From positions 1,520,656-1,584,655 of the forward strand of contig SSNP01000006.1 in assembly GCA_006937955.1 (NCBI GenBank): DNA of 64,000 bases. The letters are read 5' to 3'. Of the stretch, positions 52,401 to 62,000 are shown one piece after another. Below the pieces are notes generated by a model. It had not been told where the DNA came from and did no database searches. It saw only the letters and a program-made list of their open reading frames with translations. Each line of letters starts with the position of its first letter. Position 1 is the first letter of the stretch. The translations under genes and the position numbers were made by a program. Origin of the DNA: Pachypanchax playfairii. Lineage: Eukaryota > Chordata > Actinopteri > Cyprinodontiformes > Aplocheilidae.

Positions 52401-55400
52401 GATTGCAGCTGTTTCAAAAACTTTATTAAATACTTCATTTGAGCTTTATAAATTAGTAACATGTTTATAATCAGGACATGCGGCAGTTTTGTTTTCCTTC
52501 AGAATACGTCAAATTCTTTTTCTATTTAAGTGTCCTTATTGGGAAAACCTCACTTATGACAATATGAAAGGGCAACAAGTACCAGCAACAGAAGGGGTGG
52601 GGGGGGGGTTGCAGACTTTCGATGGATGCTAATCTGCTGGAATGCAGTCCTTCACATGGATCCTGTAGCTGGAACAAGCCCAGGTCTGTGTCCAGAACTG
52701 GGTATAAATAGGCCTTTAGGGCTTTTAAAATGCAACAGCTATCTGAAAAACACCCATCTGTTTCTTCTGAATGAAAGAGTTCCTGTTAGTATAATAATTA
52801 GAAAATGTTTGCACCAAAAGTGGCTTGTTTAAATGTTGATACACAATTAGTTTAAGTCTTGATGTTGGTGATCTGAGTGGTACAGATAAACACCACACGA
52901 TCAGTCTGAGTCCAAAAGAGGTTCCACCTGATTCAGTGCTGATTTACTGCACTGAACCAGAATTTTTAACCAGTTTATAGAGTACTTTAGTTTTAGAGGA
53001 GTTGTAACTACTTCATCTGTTAACTACCAGTAAACAGTATTTCTCTCAAAACAACATGTCAGAGTATTTGTAAAATATATTTCATAGCATGCTGATATGC
53101 TGTGGCCAGTGATTGGAGAGTAAAAACTGTGGTAACACTACTGAGATGATGGTTTGAGGTTATGTTTAGAGCAACCTGTCAAGTTTGTTGCTCCAGAAAA
53201 ACTACAAGTTGAGTAAGAACAGTAACACGGTAATGTTTTTTATTTTTTCATTGAAAATAGTCATTAGTTAATGATTTTGTTGGAAGTGTCCAGTTCTTTC
53301 TGCCCTGGGTTAAGATTTCAGGTAGACTGTGAAATCAGCTTTACTCAGCTCTCCCTCCCCCTTCCTCCCTCCATCCTCTTCCTCCTGTTGTCCTTTTCTA
53401 TTCTTTGCTTGCTCCTCTCCCCACCTCACTCTCACCCCTTTCCTCCTTCCACTGCAACCATCTCTTCTCCCCTCCTCCTTTCCTTTCCGACTCCCCTGCT
53501 GTCTTTCCCCTCCTCTCCCAGGGGCCATGTGGCACACTTAGGGGATGATGAGGATGAGGATGATGATGGTGCAGATGATGATGAAACTCACACTCAGTAA
53601 GTTCCCTCTCAGTCTCAGAAGCTGGAAGCTTCTCCCTCCATGTCTACATCTTTCGTTGTTTTCCATGTGCCCCTCCTTCATTGCAAATAGGAAAAGATGA
53701 GGAGGAAACATGGAGGAAGGCTTCCTGTATTTGCTACAGTTTCATCCACGCATCTTTATACAGTACACCAACCATCACGCCACATATGCCACCTGTGTGT
53801 GTGTGTTTCACACTGTGTCTGCTGTTTGATGTGAAGCTTTAAAGCTGCTAACGTTTATCCTGAAGCTACAAACTCACAGACAGGACAGTGATACTTTTTA
53901 TTATTTTACTAGTTGTGTGTGTGTCCATAAATTCTTACTGAAGGAGATTCGATTAAGATGGTGGAGTCAGAAAAGATCAAAAACTGTAGATCTGGGCATG
54001 ACCAGATATTACAGCATCAGTAATACAGCCTGTACCATGCAGCACATTGTTATTGTATACAGTAGGGTTAAAGTTTCACTCTAAGCAACACAAGTTACCA
54101 CTTTACTGTCATTCCTTCTATTTCCTGTTCCTTTATAGTCCTTGCTATTGTTTTGTTCTCCACATTTATCACCATCTGTGTGCTTCCTTGGTTTGTGTGA
54201 GTGTGTGTGTGTGTTGTCAATTGTTTCTGCAGTAAAAAATGTAGATGTGGCTCCCAGCCTCTTCTCTTGTAGCGTTAAACTCAAATTATAATGTTAGGCC
54301 AAAGTGTTCCTTCATGCCATATTTTTTCAGCAGTCAGAAAAGGGTTTTCTGCTTTTTGTTGGATTTTATTTTGGCGTTGCACAGAACACTGTGTTGTTAT
54401 AAAAGAGCTCTAGTTCTCAGTTTGACTGAAGCCAATTGAATGTCACTATTTCCAGCTATTAATATACTAAAACAACTCGTGTTTTCAGGACTAACATTCA
54501 GCTGAGTTAACGTTCACACAAAAGCTTTTTATGTTGCTGGTAAATACTAAACCAACAATGACTTTTCTACAAAATCATCCGATTTTTTTCCCCCACCTTC
54601 ATTTTATACCAGTCAGATCAACAAATGGGTTTCTACAAATTTCCCTGCTTTGGTTTCAGATTTTAACCCAAACTTTGGCTGCTTTTACCTGCTGTAATGA
54701 TGTAAACTTTGTCAGTAACTATTTTTTTTTTACTGATGAAGTTTACAGTTTACATGTTGGTGTTTTCTGACCACCAAAGTTTGAAACTTTTGTCAGTTTT
54801 AATTATTAATGTTCACAAGTGATGGTTTTGTTGAGGTGTAAGCTGTGTGTTTGTTTCCTGCCATTCAGCTGCATCACTGTGACTTAAGCTGTTTTCATAC
54901 ATCTTCTGCAGTCCTGAAATGCTGATTGTCTTAAAGATTTTTTTCTCTCCTGCCCTTCTATTGAAAAAACCAGTAGATTAGCAGGTAACATGATGTGCAC
55001 ATTGTTTTTCCATTAAGAACCACCTCCTTCTCTATTTTTGACCTGCTGAAAATGAGATTTTTATGCTGCTCTTCTGTATCTCCAACAGAAAAATGTTTAT
55101 AGTGATTTTCATGTAAGATTTGGTGAAAAAGTCAGGACCAAATTATCTGCACATTCCCCTGAACGTCTCCAGATCGTGTGAAAACAGCTTCATTTTCTTT
55201 GTTCTTCCTGTATTTGTTTTCATTTCGTGTCACTTCAATCAACTGTTCATTTAAAATTTTGTTTTGTCTCATTGATTATTCACCATCGTAGAACTTTCAA
55301 AATCTGAGATTTCATTCATGCAAATTTGTCTACAGTCAAACGTCTGATTAGCTCTGTGATTTTTAAAATGTGAGCTCGTTTATATGAAAATTTTCAGAGA

Positions 55401-56019
55401 AGAGACTTTTTATTTGATTTAAAATATTTGACTCTAGTTTATGTGAAATGTTACTGTCACTTCTGTGTGAAATACTGTCATGTTTTGGTTTTACCTGCCA
55501 TTTTAAAATCTACTTGCATCATTTCTGGTTAAAGTTTTCCAAATTATGGCAAAACATTTCACATTTCTGCCTGATCTGTTAAAAAGAATCCAGCCGAGTA
55601 TAAAAACCCTAAAATGGGACAGTCTGAAACTTTTGGAGTAATTTAATAATTTGTTTAAGATGACTGGTAAAACCAACCTTTCAATACTAACATGTTTAAA
55701 AGTCTGTTACAGTCGACTCTCTGAAAACAAATTTCATGCATTTAAACAAGAAGTTAGTCAAAAATTCATATGTGGATCAAAATTTGGGCCCAACACTCAC
55801 ATCTGCTGTTATTTTCAGCTTAAAAGAGGCACTTCTACAAGACTTGGTTGATAAAATATTAAACAAGTAATAAAAATTATGAAGAGTTTTCGTTTCTGGC
55901 ACTCAGTCGGTCGGCTCGACTCGTCATTAGAAACACTCGTGTCACTGTCTCTAGGCTTGTAACATATAATGACGTGATCTGCCATGTGTTCATGTCATGA
56001 AAATGTGCCACATTATACA

Positions 56020-56067
<48 letters not shown>

Positions 56068-59000
56068 AAGAGTGTGTCTGGAGTATTGGAAAAAAATCTT
56101 TTCAGATGAGTTTGTATTCAGAGAGTTGACTGTTTTTATTTTTAGTTTTCATCTAAAATTCTTCATCTTTTCATTCTTCAGTAAATCAAGTACTATTAAG
56201 AGGCCAAAGGACCCGCCTCCACTCCCTCCTAAAGTAGGAACAAATAACATTTTCATTGTGAATTTTTCAATTTAAATATTATTTATTCTAGATAGCAACA
56301 TTTCTTCTCTTTATTTTCCTCTAGCCAAAGTCCATCAGTTCATCCAAACAGCAGCCTCATCAAAAACCAGATGATGGCCAGTCACACCATGAGGATGACA
56401 GCGGAGGAGGAGGTACCATCAAGCGATGTCCGGCCCCCGAGACACCAAGCCCTGCCAAGGCGGCCTCCAATGTCCCCCCAAGACCTCCGCCCCCGAAACT
56501 GCCGCCCCATCGCCGCAGTAGCTTAGGTAACGACAGCCCAAAGCACAAAGACGTGGAACACTCTGCCCCAGAGGATGATGATGGGAGCTTTATGCATTTC
56601 TGGGAGTGGCTCCACACGCCTCACACAGAGGAGGAGCTGGAGGAGGCATGGGAGGTGCTAAAGGAGGTGAAGGAGGAGCAGGAAAAGGAAGAGAGTAAGA
56701 GCAGTTGATTGGTAGCCAGGTAGTGTCCACAGACCCCGATGTTCCCTTCAGCTGTGTGGTCTCCCATTAGTCAGTCTCCATAGACTGATTGTTTCATGAG
56801 CTCATTAACAACAATAATGCTTTTATTTGTTTGTTTGAAGCTCCTTCTGTTTATCAGCTCCTGCTCAGTATGATTTTTTTTGTCTTTTCTAAAGTCTGAT
56901 TGTTTTAGTTTTTTAATCCAATCAGAAGCTGCTAACCTCTCATACTTATTTACCAGGAAGTAGATGAAAGAGGAGAAAACAGTTTCTAGAACTATCTGAA
57001 CTCCGAAGGAACCATCTGTTGTAAAATACTGGTTCAAGAATCTGCATCATGTGTTGGAATTCAGATAATTATCAGATTTTTTTACTGCCAGATTATGATA
57101 AAGCATATTGAGAAATGACTATTTTGACCAATAAACTTGATCAGGTTGTGTGTTTGGCATAAAACAAGAATAAGTTCTGTTACAAGAATAGACACGTCTC
57201 CTGTTTAGATGGAGCTTGTTTTAGGCTCAGAGGATGTAATAAATGTTAGTTATCCTCAAATTTTAGAAATGGCTGCTCATCTACAGCCAGAAAGTTTGAT
57301 TAATATCTTGGTTTTTTTTCATAAATGTGATTCATCAGATTGGAAATGCACAGAGGAAGTTTCAGGGTTCTTTATGGAGCACAGTGGAACGTTATCTGGA
57401 TACATAGTGTGATTCTTATGTCTCTTTTTTGGGGTTCAAGATGAAGATCTGATAAGTTTATGGTTCTTCTTTTATTAGTTCAGTGGATGCTGAGGTCTTT
57501 ATTTAAGTTGTGAGGAGGCAGGCTGGTGTTACAGCTTCTTGTTTAAGCAGTCATGATGAATAAACAAGTAACTAGTGACAAATCAGTTTATTTGTCAGAA
57601 GAAGAAGAGAACATAAACTCAGATTTTATGGGATTTTCAGAACAACAATTATGTAGAAGTTGATCATATTGAGGCCTGTTTCCATCTGAGCAGCTCATTT
57701 CTTTTAATATCGCTTGTTGAGTTTCAGAACTTCAGCATAGCTGTTGTAGGCCACGCCCACCCACTCAGGACTCAGGAAGTCTGTGTTTTCATGCCATCTG
57801 TGCAGCTTGTAATGCGTCATGTTGTGTGTAGAGATGGTTTGTTGACCTGTGTCTAGCAGATTCACACCTTCCATTGCTCATGACTATATTTGATCCTCTG
57901 TATTCTTCCTGCGAACCTGCTCACTCCTCCCCTTCCTCCCGCTCTCTCTCTCTGCTCCCAAAAGTTTGTTTTTGCTGTAACTCCTCTGTCTGTCTGTTAT
58001 CCTGTTAGGTTTTTCTAATTATAATCAACAAGTTTTCTGCATTAAACACCCGCTCAGTCTCACTCAGATCCATGTGTGGCGTTGTTGCTGGTGTTGTTGT
58101 AGGTAATGGACTAAACTCTCCCCAAAATGGTGAGAGGGAAAGTCCAGGAGAGAGGCAGTCCACCATGCCCCCTAGTGTCCCCACACGGAAAGAGAAGAAG
58201 GACGTTCCGGTAAGGAAACAGAAGTACATCTATTATATTAGATGTTTTAAGTGAGGGATCAGATTTTACTACATCTGCCATTCTCTAGGATCACCTCACT
58301 GAGGCTGTAAGGTGAAGAGGTGGCATTACAAAATAAAAGTCCCCTGAAATTAGTAAATGATTTCCTGTTGAATTTTTTCTATAATTGTTAAAACGTTTGG
58401 TTTTTATTTTTATTTTAGAAACCTGTTAGTAATGGTCTTCCCCCGACACCCAAAGTCCATGTAAGTAACTTTAAAGTAGAAGAATGAAACTGTCAGAATG
58501 TGATCAGGTTGAGTTGGAACACTCACTACAGAATCTTCTAATAAAACCCTGCATGTTTTATCCTGTTTGCAGATGGGAGCTTGTTTCTCCAAGGTGTTCA
58601 ATGGTTGTCCACTAAAGATCCACTGTGCCACTTCATGGATCAACCCAGACACCAGAGGTAACGACAGGGAAAACAGAATGATGAATATCATGGTTGTTGA
58701 ACAACATAAACATTCAAATAAAACTTTTGGATTTTAGATCAGTATTTGATATTTGGAGCTGAAGAGGGAATCTACACGTTAAATCTTAATGAGCTTCATG
58801 AGACGACAATGGAACAGGTAAGACTCAAAATGATGCATTTGTATCGTGATGTGGAAACAGTCATTTTATTTTGAAAGTGAACAAGTTGTATTTACTCTGT
58901 ATGTGCCTGCAGCTTTTCCCTCGAAGGTGTACATGGCTTTACGTCATGAACAACTGTCTTCTTTCTATATCTGGTGAGTTAAAGCATCTTTAAACTTTAA

Positions 59001-62000
59001 CTAATTACTGTTGTTGGGATATTTCCTGCTTGAATTTTATCTTTATTATTCACACTAAATGATAAGATGAAATGTTTTATTCTTATAACAACTATTTAAA
59101 CTTTGTAAAAAATGTTTAACTCATATTTATGTTGTTGCAGGAAAAGCCTCCCAGCTTTACTCCCACAGCCTGAGCGGTCTCTTTGAATTGGCTCGACACT
59201 TACAGAAGTTACCAGTTGCCATTCCCACACACAAGCTCCCTTTCTCAAAGTAATAAATTCAACAAGTCGACACTGTTAATTGTTCACATTCACTCACCTG
59301 TCTTATGTCCCTGAGATTAAAATATTTAAAGGCAAAACAAAATAATCCCACTTTTAAATTCTATAAAATAATCCAGATTTTTTTCTTTTGTGTTTGTTCT
59401 GTTAGGTTTAGTGTGTCCAATAAGATTCCAGACACTAAAGGGTGCCAAAAGTGCTGCGTTGGTGAGTTTCTGTGTGAGATGTTGTTTGTTGTGTGAATAT
59501 AAATTTCAAACTTTTTCAGAAAGTGAGTAAAGTGTGTGTGTTGTCAAAGTCACTGATAGTTTGTGTTTCCTGGCAGTCCGTAACCCGTACACAGGCCATA
59601 AATACCTGTGTGGAGCCTTCCAGTCTAGCGTCATGCTGTTGGAGTGGGTGGAGTCTATGCAGAAGTTTATGCTCATTAAGGTCAGTTCTGCTCTCTCCAA
59701 AACTTATCAGCTGTGTGGGTGTGTGAGTGTTTTAGTTCATATTATTGCAGCGTTAAAAAAGGAAAATCTAAAACACGGTCACCCGTCAACAAAAGTCTGG
59801 TGATGAAGTTTTTGCCTGTGTGTGTCTGTGTGTGCGTTTGTTGTAAAATATCTCATGAACCACAGGATGAACTTTAATGAAACTTTCCTAAAGTAACTGC
59901 TGCTTGTACATTTACAACTGATTCATCTTTTGGAGTTAAACCTATTTAAGATGGCCACCAGAGCTCATCTTAACCAGCACAACAATGGCTAAACCTGCCA
60001 CTGAGCAACAGGTTATATATAAAAAAAATATATATATATTTATTTTTTTATATAACCTGTTATATAGTAGTAGCTTAGCGTCATACCCAACACATACTTG
60101 GAGTGTTGATTGGAAGAGATCTTACATGATTGCATGAGAGTCCATCTAACAGTATTTTCGGGTTTTGACCGAAAACCGGGAAGTATTTTATTTGCAACCA
60201 TAGGGATGCATCCTTCATGGAATCCTTCCTGACTGGGAAGCATCCTTCATGGAATCCTTCCTGACTGGGAAGCATCCTTCATGGAATCTTTCCTTCCTGG
60301 GATGCATCCTTCATGGAATCCTTCATTGAATCCTTCCCTAATGAAATCCTTCCTTTATGGAATGTAGGCTTTTAATTCACTGCTGTATGTTTTTAAAATT
60401 AAAAAATGTATATGAGCTTCTACTTCTCTACCTTCCCAAGTTTCTTATTTCATGCTTGTGCTGCAATTCATAAAAATATTACACTGGAAGCTAATTAAAT
60501 AAAAAATCCTTTGTAGCTTCAGAACATCCTCCTAAAAACGTTACACAGACTTTTTACATAGATTCTTCTCTCTCTACAGACCATAGATTTCCCGTTGCCA
60601 TGTCCATTGGAAGTCTTTGAGATGCTGGTGGTCCCGGAGCAGACCTACCCTCTAATCTGCGTAGCGGTCAGCAAAGGAACCGAGCTCAACCAGGTTGTCC
60701 GGTTCTGCACGGTCAACCCTAATGCTACCTCTTCCTGGTTCACAGAAACAGGTCAGAACCAGTTCTGTTGTTCCCATTTATCACTTTTTAAACCAAAATA
60801 CTAATTTGTCCTTGTTCACTTTACAGACACTCCACAGACATGTGTGATCCACGTCACACAGCTGGAGAGAGACACTATTCTAGTCTGCCTCGACAGTGAG
60901 ACTTTTCTTTTGACTCGTTTTGCCAAATGCAGAATTTTCTTGACCTGTTTTAAAGCTTCTTTTCTTAACTGCTTCTTCATCTCTTCACAGGATGTATAAA
61001 GATAGTAAACCTCCAAGGACGACTGAAATCTAGCAGGAAGTTATCAGCCGAACTCACCTTCAACTTCCAGATTGAAGCTATAGGTAAAGGAGATCAAACA
61101 GAGACATTTTAATTTGAAAATATACGTCTAGAACTAAAGGGAAACAGATTAACCCTTAAAATAAAGAGGACTTGAATGAAAATGAATCTTATGTGGATTC
61201 TTATAATACAGGTTTATTTGTCTGCTGTAATGAGCAGTAATTAATGATGTCTCTCTTTACAGTTTGTCTCCAGGACAGTGTACTGGCCTTCTGGAGACAC
61301 GGCATGCAGGGACGGAGTTTCAAGACCAATGAGGTAAGAATTACTTCAGTGCAATTCATTAAAGACCGTGTAAAGGGAATTCTGCTATTTTCTTCTAACC
61401 ACATTATAAACATAATAAATGTTGTTCTAAACATGTGAAAAACACTCCCAACAATTAAAAACTGAATTGTGGAGCTAGCCTTCAAATTGCGTTTCAAGAG
61501 TTTTCTGTTTCAGGATTTTATGGGCAGGTCTAAAAGGGCAGCTGCGTGACAACACGCGGCTGCCCTTCAGGATAACCCCGCCCCCTGCTGCTCTCGTCAT
61601 ATAAAACCGTACAGTGCGGTAGCTTCAGTGGTTTTCCCGCTCCTTCATCCGAGGGATGACCGTCTGAAAAAGCTGTGGGTGGATTTTGTGCAGAGGAGCC
61701 GCACAGTAGACAGTAACTAAACCAGCATGATATGTAGGAGCTACTTCTGCCACCTGCTGCCTTCATATGCTAAACAAAGCTCAGAATGGCGTAGCAGCAC
61801 ATTCCGCTCCTTCACTGATCAACAAGTCTGAAGCATTGCGGTTGTGTGGAAATATTTCAACTCCTCAAAAAGCAGCGATGCGCAGTTTTACATGTGGGTA
61901 GAACCTCAAACTTAACGAACCAGCCGGAACTCAGAAACGGAGGAAATGCAGTGATGTGGGGAAGAGAAGGAGGTGCTTTTTTCATTATTTTGTAACCAAA

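Larger units (their letters stand above)
59681..60579 (+). other. map4k3: map4k3 intron 29, repeat-rich
   Basis: This intron is mostly repeat: an interspersed relic (about 59815-60005), a TA-rich inverted repeat (60008-60062) and a 32-bp minisatellite (60203-60360). Confidence 0.65.

Noticed and set aside
53310..53537. Gly/Arg/Glu-rich - strand frame
   Set aside because: Produced by the purine-rich complement of the pyrimidine tract before map4k3 exon 19.
56360..56617. 85-codon - strand frame
   Set aside because: Antisense of the GC-rich map4k3 exon 21 and its extension.
60081..60275. - strand frame with repeated peptide
   Set aside because: The repetition comes from the 32-bp minisatellite, not from a repeat protein.
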